From Pictodentalium vernedei (Eukaryota; Mollusca; Scaphopoda; Dentaliida; Dentaliidae): a stretch of 64,000 nt of DNA. Below are positions 9,643 to 18,251 of this stretch, one piece after another. Position numbers and translations under genes: made by a program. A model generated the notes under the pieces. The model saw only the letters and a program-made list of their open reading frames with translations, did no database searches and was not told where the DNA came from. The number at the start of each line of letters is the position of its first letter. Positions within the stretch are counted from its first letter, which is position 1. Location of the stretch: NCBI GenBank assembly GCA_031216915.1, contig CM062293.1, positions 153,210,285 to 153,274,284 on the forward strand. The letters are read 5' to 3'.

Positions 9643-9762
9643 ATGTATTGCGTAAAGTGTAAGAGAGTTACCGAGACGAGTAATTCTCGAGAAGTGCGAA
9701 CTAAAAACGACAGACGGATGCTTCGCGGAATTTGCGACGTGTGTGGTTCTATAAAGACTTGA
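9643..9762 (+). pseudogene. Zinc-ribbon (DUF5679-like) domain upstream of PLA2, ended by an in-frame TGA
   Basis: ATG 9643 opens a 39-codon frame with CVKC near the start and ICDVCG near the end, the pattern of a small zinc ribbon resembling DUF5679. TGA at 9760-9762 ends it, but the same frame then continues without another stop through the PLA2 and integrase regions. The TGA is therefore likely a nonsense mutation in a longer polyprotein. A TATATATAATAAGA stretch at about 9543-9556 is a candidate promoter. Confidence 0.6.
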
Positions 9763-10980
9763 TTCGTCAAACAAAAGAACGCGAACAAAGGCAAAGGCAT
9801 CGTGAATAAAATGATCAACAATCTACCTTTCGAAATGCATCTGCCCGGTCACAGTTTCACGGGACCAGGAACAAAATTGAACAAGAGACTCAACGCCGAT
9901 CTGACTCCCAAATCTTGGAGCAAACCCGTGAATAGGGTGGACGCGGCCGCGTACGATCACGATCTGTGCTACGCCGGACATCCCGACACCAAGATTCGCA
10001 ACGACGTCTGCGACAAAAACATGTTGGGGAGATTGAAAGGCATATCGAATCCGACCAGGAGAGAGAAGTTGGAACGTTCGCTGGTCGGCAATCTGATCGG
10101 TGCGAAACGTCGATTCGGATGGGGCGTTCAAAAAAAAAGCGCATCTGAAAAAGAGAAGAAGAAGAAACGATTATTGACGAGCGAATTGGCCGAGGAGTTA
10201 CACAAACCCATAGTGCGTAAATTTCGAAAGAGAAGGGTGTTCGTGAAGGGTCTGGACGACATTTGGTCCGCCGACTTGGTCGACATGAGATCGTTTTCGA
10301 GGTGGAACGAGGGCGTCAAATATCTATTGACGGTCATTGACGTGTTTTCCAAATACGGTTGGATCAGAGCTTTGAAGAATAAATCGGGACCTTGCGTCGC
10401 CGAGGCTCTGAAGAGCGTGTTCGACTCGTCCTCTCGAAAACCGAGTAAATTGTGGGTGGATAAGGGAAAGGAATTCTACAACAAGGACGTTCGTCGATTG
10501 GTAGACCTATACTCGATCAAAAACAAAGAGAAAGCCAGCGTAGTGGAACGTTGGAATTGAACGATGAAGGAGAAGATGCACAGATACTTCACGGCGAATT
10601 CGACCAAGAAATACATATATGCTCTGAACGGTCTGGTGAAAGATTACAACGACACGTGACACAGATCAATCAAGATGACTCCCGCGGAAGCTAGCGATCC
10701 TCAAAACGAAAAACGGGTCTACACGAATCTATATCCTGAGAGATCTAAGATCGGGAAGAAGAAGTCTAGAACGCCGAAATTTGCGGTCGGCGATCGAGTG
10801 AGAATCTACGTTTATAAGAAGGACTTCGAAAAGGGTTATACTCCTCGATGGACCTCGGAAATCTTCGTGATCATCAAAATATTTCACACCGATCCGGTGA
10901 CTTACGAAATCGAAGCTTTGGATGGAGAAGAGATCATCAGAAAGTTTTACGAACAACAATTACAGAAGACGAAGTTTTGA
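9763..10980 (+). pseudogene. Phospholipase A2 - retroviral-type integrase, with two in-frame TGA codons
   Basis: From ATG 9802 a 252-aa frame has a PLA2 domain: calcium-loop GPG at residues 21-23 and catalytic HD at 53-54 in YDHDLCY, the parvovirus-VP1/Polinton type thought to help breach endosomes. A basic linker follows. Then comes an rve integrase with D158 (WSADLVD), D220 (LWVDKGKEF) and E249 (SVVER). TGA at 10558 ends this frame, but the same frame continues to 10980 with the C-terminal integrase domain (VGDRVRIY...GYTPRWTSEIF), with another TGA at 10657. Spacing between the second Asp and Glu is 28, against 35 usual in rve integrases, so a small in-frame deletion is possible. Both stops are TGA, as CGA-to-TGA change would give. 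Confidence 0.85.
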
Positions 10981-11044
10981 TGAAGAACACAAAAAAACAT
11001 TTTTTTTATTTACTCTCTTTGACATTTTCTTGTTTACACACACA

Positions 11045-11062
11045 TATATATAAGAGAGAAAA
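11045..11062 (+). promoter_or_regulatory. TATA + AGAGAG promoter motif for the capsid gene
   Basis: TATATATAAGAGAGAAAA lies about 100 bp before ATG 11159, within an A/T-rich intergenic stretch. Confidence 0.55.
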
Positions 11063-11158
11063 AAAATAAATAATAATAAAAAATAATTAAAAACTATTTT
11101 TTTTAGATAAAGAAAAGCAAGTGAATTAATAATAAAAAAAACCTAAAAATCCTTTAAA

Positions 11159-12432
11159 ATGACAAATATACTAGATATAGCACAAAGCATAGTGAAAGAT
11201 GTAAGTATTCAAGAATATGAGGTTCACGAATACGAACCGGTAACCGGAACGAGTTTGAACAATGCAGGAGAGATAAGAATCAACGTCGAAACTCAAGATC
11301 TATTCGTACATCCTAGCGAGAGTTACATAATGGTGCAGGGACGTCTCACCAAGGAAGATGGGAGCGACTACGCCGACGACGACACAGTCACTCTAGCCAA
11401 TAATGGCATCATGCATCTATTCAGTAACATAAAATACATGCTATCCGGACAAGAGATAGAATCTGTTTTTCATCCCGGTCAAGCCACCACGATGTTCGGA
11501 CTCTTGACGTATCCTGACGATTTTTCGAAATCCAGAGGACTTAATCAGTTGTGGGTGAAAGACACCGTCGGCCCTGCTAGCGCCGGCGCCACCACGATAT
11601 TCGACTACGTCGTCAAGACGTCCAGACCTAAAGGAACGTTTTCGTTCAGGATACCTTTGAAACACATCTTCGGATTCGCGGACGATTACAACAAGATCAT
11701 GTACGGATTCAAACACAATCTGACGTTGATTCGAAAAAGAAATGACGATGCAATAGTGAAACTAGCCGCGACCGATGTGGGTAAGATAACTCTACACAAG
11801 ATATCGTGGTTCGTTCCGCACGTGGAGCCTACGACGGATGAGAAAACGCATCTCTACAAGATCATACAATCCAAGAGTAAATTACCCGTGGGATATAGAA
11901 TGAGACAGTGTGACACGGCTAGCATTCCTCCCTCCACGAATCACTTCGATTGGAGATTGATGGTGAAATCCACTTCCGAGAGACCGCGTTTCATCGTGAT
12001 CGCGTTTCAGACCGATAGGGACGGGTCTCAGGAAAAGAATGCGTCGCTGTTTGATCACTGCAATTTGAGAAACATGCAAGTGTTTCTGAATACCACGAGA
12101 TATCCGGCAATCGATTACAATGCGTCGTTTGACAAGAACGATTTCTGCAGGCTGTACAGCAACGCCGCCAATTTTAGAAAGAAGTATCACGGTCTAGACG
12201 AATTGATGAGCAATCCCAACATATCTCCCGGTGAATACAAGTCGATGTATCCTATGTTCGTGTTCGACGTCAGTAAACAGAGCGAACGACTCAAAAGTAG
12301 GTGTTAGACATTCAGATCAAGATGCAATTCGATAGGAACGTGCCGAGAAAAACCGAAGCCTTCACCCTGGTCCTGTCGGACAGGGAATTACAATTCGAAT
12401 CGGACGGAAATAAGATGTCGATCATTCGATGA
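11159..12432 (+). pseudogene. Putative major capsid protein (double jelly roll), C-terminal frameshift
   Basis: The open frame from 11159 gives 382 aa ending at TAG 12305-12307. A different frame continues to a TGA at 12430-12432 and supplies about 43 more codons that look coding (IQIKMQFDRNVP...). A frameshift near 12295-12305 has therefore cut the C-terminus. The protein starts with strand-rich segments (INVETQDLFVHPSESYIMVQ), has FRIPLKHIFGF in the middle and many Asp/Asn turns, as expected for stacked jelly rolls. It resembles the invertebrate family around the nematode protein F54H12.2. It is shorter than classic Polinton capsid proteins. Major capsid is the best fit from size, position and fold signature, but not proven. 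Confidence 0.65.
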
Positions 12433-12513
12433 GAGACGAGTGTGTGAAAAAAAATTAATAAACGTTAAAATGTGGATGCGAGATTAATTAAAAACTAAAA
12501 TCTTGAAAACAAA

Positions 12514-12850
12514 ATGGATGTTTTTGACACGAAAACAACAAATCATCTGTTCACTTCAGATTACTACGACGTTAAATTAAAATACTTGGAAAAATGGATT
12601 CAAATTGAATATGAAGAACGTAACACAAAAAAAGGATGGAATAGTTGTGATTTTAACGAATATCGTTTAAAAGAAAAAGAAGAGTTTGATCTCATAAGAT
12701 CTAATGAAGAAATTATAAAAAATACAATTTTAAAATGTCGCAGATGTAAGAAACGTCAAATAAAAATCGAATCTCAACAAACTAGATCTGGTGATGAACC
12801 AACAACCATATTCGTGTATAAATTGTAATCATAAATGGACAGAAAATTGA
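12514..12850 (+). pseudogene. TFIIS-like zinc-ribbon protein, frameshifted in the last zinc ligands
   Basis: A 104-aa ORF has a charged helical N-terminus and then CRRCKKRQIKIESQQTRSGD followed by EPTTIF. This is the TFIIS zinc-ribbon signature, including the acidic DE pair that enters the RNA polymerase II active site. The frame ends at about 12828 with only the first CxxC. The second pair (C..C then NHKW) lies in the +1 frame at 12815-12850, so a one-base loss near 12814 has broken the ribbon. A virus-coded elongation factor is known in large DNA viruses and unusual in Polintons. Codons are much more A/T-rich than in the capsid gene just upstream. Confidence 0.75.
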
Positions 12851-12924
12851 AAAAAAAAAAAAAAAAAAGTAATGAGATATAGAGAGATTGAACATCTCTC
12901 TATATCTCATTACTTTTTTTTTTG
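12851..12924. terminator. Hairpin with A/T tails between convergent genes
   Basis: A 20-bp stem (GTAATGAGATATAGAGAGAT with its complement) and 5-base loop lies between a long A run and a long T run. It sits where the TFIIS-like gene (+) meets the fibre-like gene (-). The symmetrical form would act in both directions. A related hairpin occurs at 18147-18191. Confidence 0.65.
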
Positions 12925-12998
12925 TTGTTTTTTTTTTTTGTTTTTAATAATCACACATTATTTTTTTTTTTTTTTTAATTCGTTATTTTTCCACGCGT

Positions 12999-14346
12999 TC
13001 ACTGTTTGTTCAAAGGATCCAGTTCGATCAGTAGACTCACCACGGAAGTGTTGGCTTCGGGATTATTGGTTTTTGTGACGAAATTAATCCTGTCTCCGGC
13101 GTTCACTTTGAGAGGCGTGCTGAACGTGCTGACATTCGCGTGTTGATTCTCAGTCTTTTCGACACTGTATCTCTTATCACTCTCCACACCATTCACCATG
13201 AGATTGACGACCGCTCTGTTATTCAAATCCGTGGAAGCCAGACTCATTCGAAGGATTCAATCTCCCAACGGCATGGGATATCCAACCTGACCGTGTTTCG
13301 ATCCGCTACCTCCGTTTCCGAAAGACCACTCGGCTTTTCCTTCATCTAAGATGCCGGCCTCTTCGGCCCACACGGTGATCAATTGTCTGGCATATTTGAC
13401 TTTCTCCATCACCGAAATCAGGGTGCAGGCGTCTGTCATGTGCACGGGTTCTGGTAGATTCGTGAGCGTGTGTCTGCCCATGTCTAGTTTACCTTCCATG
13501 ATGTCGCCCTTTCTCCAGACCGAGTTGTCGTCCACGTACTTTCTGCTGACAGCGCTGGAATCGAATTCGGGATTGGGATTGAGACCGAATAAATTCTCAC
13601 CATTCATGTTGATGCCACCCTCCATGGTTCCGCCAGATTCTTTGTTCAGGTAGAGATCGTCCACTTGCGATTCTAGGTATTCTTGTGATTGTAACACGGA
13701 AGAATCCACGTAGCCCTTGTTGACCGCGGTTGAGTCTGCGTCGTGTTGTCGATCTTCGACAGATTCAATATCTTGTGGAATCCCACATTCAGATCTGATT
13801 TCATTTCACGTTCATCAGACTTTCTCCGTTCCAGATCTACGTAGTGTTTGGTCGCCACGTCCTTGGGATTCGTGGGAGCGGCCACGTTCGTTATCTTGTA
13901 AAAATTGGCATTCAATTCCAAGTGCATCATTTTCTGAATGTATCTATTTCTCAGGTGTTCGCTGAATCTCGCGTGAGAGTCATCCGCGTATTTCTTGGTG
14001 GCGGCATCGGTGGGATCTACGGGATTCGCGACGTTCACCAAATGTTTGGATTTCAGATCGAGATGGTCGGTCATGGTTTTATCCACGTAATTATCCAGCA
14101 GGATTCATTTGAAATCGGAGTTCCCCCGTCGACGTATTTTTTAGTCGCGGCATCTGCGAGATCTATCGGCTCGGGAAGATTGTAGAGCTTCTTATCGTTC
14201 ATGTTCAGAGGTTCCTCTCGAGGTTCATATCTCCGAACATAACGCTCGTCCAACAAGTTGGCAATGTCGTAACCTTCGAACGTCTTCCTCTTCTTTCTCG
14301 GGTTGACTTTTTCGTCGTCAGTTCTACCAAATTTATCGACTGTCAT
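12999..14346 (-). pseudogene. Fibre-like protein with phage tail-fibre repeats, broken in three places
   Basis: Four minus-strand ORFs (14346-14071, 14086-13673, 13709-13257, 13247-12999) are consecutive parts of one gene. Repeats of about 45-60 residues each end in a variant of ATKKYVD (KKYVD, KKYAD, KHYVD, RKYVD) and contain L-Y-N-L or I-T-N-V turns, the pattern of phage short-tail-fibre and other viral fibre shafts. The last ORF (STFSTPLKVNAGDRINF...SLLIELD) resembles a beta-rich receptor-binding head. Breaks are frameshifts near 14085-14110 and 13710-13730 and an in-frame TGA at 13257-13259. The likely role is attachment to the host cell surface. Confidence 0.75.
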
Positions 14347-14480
14347 GTTGTTGTAGGATTTTTTTTTTTGTTGTTGTTGTTTAGAAAAAATGTGTTCAAA
14401 ACGCAGTTTATTAAAAATGAACTATGTTATTTTATTTTTCGTTTTTTATTCGATGAAAATTTTTTTAAAATAATTTTTTA

Positions 14481-14496
14481 TCTTTATATATATATA
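14481..14496 (-). promoter_or_regulatory. TATA-type promoter for the fibre-like gene
   Basis: On the minus strand this reads TATATATATATAAAGA about 135 bp upstream of ATG 14346, close to the motif of the + strand genes. Confidence 0.4.
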
Positions 14497-14520
14497 CTAT
14501 AAAAAAGAAAATTTTTCTCT

Positions 14521-16029
14521 CTAATGTAAGTCATTGAGAATGTCTTGAAATTCATCTCCTTCAGACCATCTCTTGAGAACGTAGAGACACAGGTGACCGC
14601 AAAACACTTGATCTGGCGATTGCACTTGATCCGTGTTGTAAAGAACCATCGATTTGTTGAAATAGTTCTTTATTTCTTTTGGCGGCGAGATTCCGTAGCT
14701 GTCGAAATAATAATTCTTCTTCTTCTTCCCGTTCTTGAACCATGCCACCCAGTGAGTGCCTTCACCCGATGAATCGTCTAGATTTAAAATTCCGCATTCC
14801 GATTGTCGAGGTCTTCTCTTCGGCAAGGCATCTCTGGAAAACACTCCTAGAAAATCTTTGACTTTCAAATCTTTTGCCACATTCAACAGATCGATGTTGG
14901 ATAGGGGTTCGTTGGGTAAGACAACACCTTCTACGGATATCTTTATTTTCTTATTCATAGATGCGTATATATTTTTTTCTATGGTGGGATTTTGAACCTC
15001 GAAATGTTCGATGTGTTTTAACTTTGTTGGAAAAGTCACTCCGGTCCAATCGAGATTTTTAGAAGTTTCCTCATAACAAGAAACTCTATCAGCGTGTATT
15101 TCGACAGGGTATAAAGTGGAGGTGACTGCCCATTTAAAACACTGATCATCTTTATTTCTCACGTTGACCACGGCATGTTTCTTAGTCAAGAAATACAGTA
15201 ATTCCAAGTAGGAAGATCCTTTCAACGGTTTGTTTTTAGTCATGTGAATTTCGAGTTTCAACACCTCGCCGAACGTCCAATTACTACCTTCATTTTGATA
15301 ATTCGCGAGAGACGTCAACATCTTGTCTTTCATCTTTTCGAAAACGTCCGATAGATCTGAACCACAAAATACGGGTTCGACGTTAGATCTGAAATATGCA
15401 TTTTTCATGATGCTCTCGCCAGACTTCACGTCAATTTTATTCATTATGCAATGGAGTATCATCTTAATTTTTAATCCCAAGTTCGTGTATTCGCGAAACA
15501 AATCCAATACTTTTTTCTTCACCCGTTCCATGAACAATTTCGGATCGACTTTCTTCGACGAGGGAAACACGTCGAAAGTTTTAAAAATGTCTTCGATCGC
15601 ACTCTCCCGTTCTATGGGTTTTGATTGGAATAGTTCCGCAATGAGTCGTCTTACATATTCTTCTCCTTTCTCTTCATTGATTGCTCGTTGAATTTCACTT
15701 GATATATCTCGTTTGTCTTGAATCTGAAGTGCATCACTCGTTTTCGTTTTAGTTTTTCTTTTCTTTTCTTTGGAAACTTGATGTTTTTCAACGGCTTTTC
15801 GTTTAGTCGTCTTCTTATTTTTCACAACCGACGCATCTTTTGACGTCGTTGCTATCGACATTTTGTTTGCCTTTCTAGCGTTTCGCAAATATTCTTGTAT
15901 GACTTCAATTTTTTTTGCTTTAGTTCTATGCTTTCTGAAATCTGAAATTTGTAATAGACTACAAATCTCCTTTAACTGAGGTACGGTTTTCTCATTTAAA
16001 TTTACCATTGTTTTATCTGTTTGCTTCAT
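14521..16029 (-). CDS. SAP domain - conserved mid domain - adenain-like cysteine protease fusion
   Basis: Intact 502-aa ORF. Residues 13-48 form a SAP-like helix pair (TVPQLKEICSLL...KAKKIEVIQEYL) and 71-97 a Lys/Arg-rich stretch that would serve as a nuclear signal. Residues about 240-370 carry SNWTF, GSSY and CFKW (297-300) followed by TGVTFPTKL. This block resembles one found in Polinton-encoded proteins, commonly beside the polymerase. Residues 388-502 match adenovirus-type (Ulp1-fold) proteases: GVFSRDALP, H426 in THWVAW, D443 in YYFDSYG and C477 in FCGHLC. Such proteases mature capsid precursors. A TATA-type motif lies at 16095-16111. Confidence 0.85.
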   Translation of the reverse strand: MKQTDKTMVNLNEKTVPQLKEICSLLQISDFRKHRTKAKKIEVIQEYLRNARKANKMSIATTSKDASVVKNKKTTKRKAVEKHQVSKEKKRKTKTKTSDALQIQDKRDISSEIQRAINEEKGEEYVRRLIAELFQSKPIERESAIEDIFKTFDVFPSSKKVDPKLFMERVKKKVLDLFREYTNLGLKIKMILHCIMNKIDVKSGESIMKNAYFRSNVEPVFCGSDLSDVFEKMKDKMLTSLANYQNEGSNWTFGEVLKLEIHMTKNKPLKGSSYLELLYFLTKKHAVVNVRNKDDQCFKWAVTSTLYPVEIHADRVSCYEETSKNLDWTGVTFPTKLKHIEHFEVQNPTIEKNIYASMNKKIKISVEGVVLPNEPLSNIDLLNVAKDLKVKDFLGVFSRDALPKRRPRQSECGILNLDDSSGEGTHWVAWFKNGKKKKNYYFDSYGISPPKEIKNYFNKSMVLYNTDQVQSPDQVFCGHLCLYVLKRWSEGDEFQDILNDLH

Positions 16030-16094
16030 TTGTAAGAATATTTTTTTTTTTTTAATTTTGTATTAAATAATTTGTTAAAAAAGTTTTGCTTTTT

Positions 16095-16111
16095 TACTCT
16101 ATATATAATAG
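16095..16111 (-). promoter_or_regulatory. TATATATAGAG promoter motif for the protease gene
   Basis: The minus strand reads CTATTATATATAGAGTAAA, about 70 bp upstream of ATG 16029. Confidence 0.45.
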
Positions 16112-16166
16112 AAAAAAAAAAAAGTTAAATTTTAAATTCAATTTTTTTTCTTTAATGTGTTTTTAT

Positions 16167-16799
16167 TCAAAAACAATTTAAGACCGCTTTTATTTCTCGC
16201 TCACAAACCAAACACGTTTTCTCGTCTTCAGAATGACATTCTCTACAGTAACGCAGGTGTGCGCACGGTAGAAACAAGATGTTTGCGACACCTTCGCAGA
16301 CCAGACACTTGGTGGACGTTTTGCTCGACTCGTTTGTTTTAACGAGTGACGATAACTCGTCCGTTTCCAACATGAATTTAAGGAGATGTTCTAAAGTTAT
16401 GAATTGAGACAGGGTCTTGTTTGCGATGTTTAACGCATCGTACAATTGTTCCTTGGTGTATTCGAGTTGTAACATATCCATTAATAATTTTTGGTTTTTA
16501 TCTCTATCTCTCTCTTCGTCTTGGATTTTGATCAATCCTAACATTAGGATCTTGTTTAAATAATCACAGTCACCTTTTTTAATATTACTTATGTGTTCTA
16601 GTAAAGGTACGTCGTGAGGTTCCCAATTCATCAAATGTATGTCACAACAAAAACATTTGACTTTGTCGCCTCTACCCATGTAAACGAAACCTGCTGCGGC
16701 TAAGTCTTCGGGTTTTTGAGCGAGATGTGAAGGCCAATTTTTAAACATTTGAAGTCTTGCACGTTCTAGACTATAATTCGGATGTTTGGACTTGATCAT
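16167..16799 (-). CDS. Viral inhibitor of apoptosis (one BIR plus RING)
   Basis: Intact 210-aa ORF. The N-terminal BIR domain has RARLQMFKNWP, LAAAGFVYMGRGDKVKC and zinc ligands C49, C52, H69 and C78 with consensus spacing. The C-terminal RING finger has ligands C165, C168, C179, H181, C185, C188, C196 and C199 (C3HC4). A single BIR with a C-terminal RING is the layout of baculoviral and cellular IAPs, which block caspases and act as E3 ubiquitin ligases. It shares the intergenic TATA region at 16851 with the divergent gene at 16964. It probably keeps the infected cell alive. Capture from a host gene is likely but not shown here. Confidence 0.92.
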   Translation of the reverse strand: MIKSKHPNYSLERARLQMFKNWPSHLAQKPEDLAAAGFVYMGRGDKVKCFCCDIHLMNWEPHDVPLLEHISNIKKGDCDYLNKILMLGLIKIQDEERDRDKNQKLLMDMLQLEYTKEQLYDALNIANKTLSQFITLEHLLKFMLETDELSSLVKTNESSKTSTKCLVCEGVANILFLPCAHLRYCRECHSEDEKTCLVCEREIKAVLNCF

Positions 16800-16850
16800 T
16801 GTTTTTACCTCAAAATTGAGTTTGTAAGAATTTTTTTGTTAACTTTTATT

Positions 16851-16865
16851 TATATATAAAGAGAA
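16851..16865 (+). promoter_or_regulatory. TATATATAAAGAGAAA divergent promoter region
   Basis: Lies between the IAP gene (-, ATG at 16799) and the 16964 gene (+), about 50 and 100 bp from their starts. The TATA-like core is readable on both strands. Confidence 0.5.
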
Positions 16866-16963
16866 ATAAAGAGAAACTTTTTTTTTAACAAATTATTTAT
16901 TTAAATACAAAATTTAAAATAAACATTATTTGTAAGAATTCATAAAAAACCAAATAATCGATC

Positions 16964-17416
16964 ATGACAACAACAACACCTAAACGATGTGGATTGAAAT
17001 TGAAACGAGACGAAGGGCATGAGAATTGCAGTTTTAATATCTATACATTACAACCACACGATTCCATCGAATTGAATGAGGTTGAGATGGTGGACTTAGA
17101 GTGCTACTACCACAAATATCGAATGTGTTTGAAAGTGGATGAAGCCGCGCTCGATTTGTTTTACGAGAACCAAAGCAAACTGTTGATTAATATCATCGTC
17201 GCCAAAGACAGAGAATTCGACAGGGGTGATTTATTGTTGTCCTATGGAAGTTACATATATCCAATAATCTCACCCAAACTCGTGAAGAAATCGGGTGGTG
17301 AGAGCGCATTCGCCTATGAAAAAAAACTCAAAAGAGTAAAGATGAACATTCACACCATTTTCGTATGTGGAAAAATGACGAATGTCAACTTGCTAATAAC
17401 GGACTTGGAAATATAA
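16964..17416 (+). pseudogene. Unknown accessory protein, copy 1 of a tandem pair (3' end shifted)
   Basis: A 150-aa ORF whose first ~120 residues align with the 17660 ORF: both start with TTTPKRC and share LKLKR, DREFD and the Y-G-x-Y-I segment. Near 17318 a one-base difference just before an A8 run puts the two copies in different frames. The DNA of copy 1 still encodes the same ending as copy 2 (a block with NNGLGNINNR) in the other frame, so copy 1 has probably been shifted. No known domain is visible. Divergent from the IAP gene, it may be another host-interaction gene. Confidence 0.6.
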
Positions 17417-17456
17417 ACAATAGAGATATTGAAATTAAAAAAAATTTAAACTTTTT

Positions 17457-17473
17457 ATATATATATAAAGAGA
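17457..17473 (+). promoter_or_regulatory. TATATATATATAAAGAGAAA motif, upstream copy
   Basis: First of two TATA/AGAG motifs between the paralogues. The region was probably duplicated with the gene. Confidence 0.45.
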
Positions 17474-17538
17474 AAAAAACTTTTACTAAAAAAAATTTTA
17501 CATTAAAGAAAATTAAAAATTAAAAAAACAACTTTTTT

Positions 17539-17556
17539 ATATATATAAAGAGCAAA
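17539..17556 (+). promoter_or_regulatory. TATATATATAAAGAGC motif for the 17660 gene
   Basis: About 105 bp before ATG 17660, the same spacing as 16851 has to 16964. The stretch from here to the ATG closely copies 16880-16963. Confidence 0.5.
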
Positions 17557-17659
17557 AAAATAACAATCTTTTTTTTTTAACAAATTATTATTTAAATACA
17601 AAATTTAAAATATACATTATTGCAAGAATTCGTAAAAACAAAAAAACAAATAATCAATC

Positions 17660-18133
17660 ATGAAGACAACAACACCTAAAAGATGCGAATTGAAATTGAA
17701 ACGAGTCGAAACGTATAAGAAATTCAGTCATAAAATCTATAGATTACAACGACACGATCCCATCGAATTGAACGATGTCGAGACGAAGGGCTTAGAGCAC
17801 AAATACGAGAAATATAAGATGCCTCTGAAATTGAATGAAGCCGCGCTCAATTTGATTTACAAGTACCAAAGCGATCTGCAGAACATCATCATCGCCGAAG
17901 ATAGAGAATTCGACAAGGACGATTTGTCGTTGCCCTATGGAAATTACATATTTCCAAACATCTCATTCGAACTTGTGAAGAAATTGGGTGGTGAGAGCGA
18001 GTTGACTGATGTAAAAAAAACTCAAAAGAGTAAAGATAAACATTCAACACGTTTTCAAAAAAGGAGTAGACACGAGCGTCAACATGCTAATAATGGACTT
18101 GGAAATATAAACAATAGAGCGATTGATTTTTAG
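17660..18133 (+). CDS. Unknown accessory protein, copy 2 of a tandem pair
   Basis: A 157-aa ORF that parallels the 16964 gene through residues about 1-120, then ends with a very basic tail (HSTRFQKRSRHERQ) and NNGLGNINNR. Promoter, leader and coding region are all duplicated relative to copy 1, so the pair arose by tandem duplication of a ~690-bp block. No domain, membrane span or signal peptide is recognised. A palindromic hairpin at 18147-18191 follows immediately. Confidence 0.6.
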   Translation: MKTTTPKRCELKLKRVETYKKFSHKIYRLQRHDPIELNDVETKGLEHKYEKYKMPLKLNEAALNLIYKYQSDLQNIIIAEDREFDKDDLSLPYGNYIFPNISFELVKKLGGESELTDVKKTQKSKDKHSTRFQKRSRHERQHANNGLGNINNRAIDF

Positions 18134-18146
18134 CGAAGAAAAAATG

Positions 18147-18191
18147 AAAAAAAAAAAAAGTAAATGAGATCTCATTTACTTTTTTTTTTTT
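18147..18191. terminator. Palindromic hairpin with A/T tails between convergent genes
   Basis: A perfect 22-bp palindrome AGTAAATGAGATCTCATTTACT between A and T runs. It shares the GTAA(A)TGAGAT core with the hairpin at 12851-12924 and, like it, separates convergent genes. Confidence 0.65.
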
Positions 18192-18251
18192 GTTTGTTTT
18201 CCTTCTTCTTCACTATCATCATAATATATTATAATAACGTTTCCTTTTCTC

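Noticed and set aside
9823-10352. Minus-strand ORFs opposite PLA2/integrase
   Set aside because: Shadows of the + strand gene, which has clear catalytic motifs.
9760-13259. Alternative genetic code or TGA readthrough as the cause of in-frame TGA codons
   Set aside because: Frameshifts, a TAG and a TAA also occur in the element, and host exons use ordinary codons, so simple decay explains the data better. It is kept only as a minor alternative in the findings.
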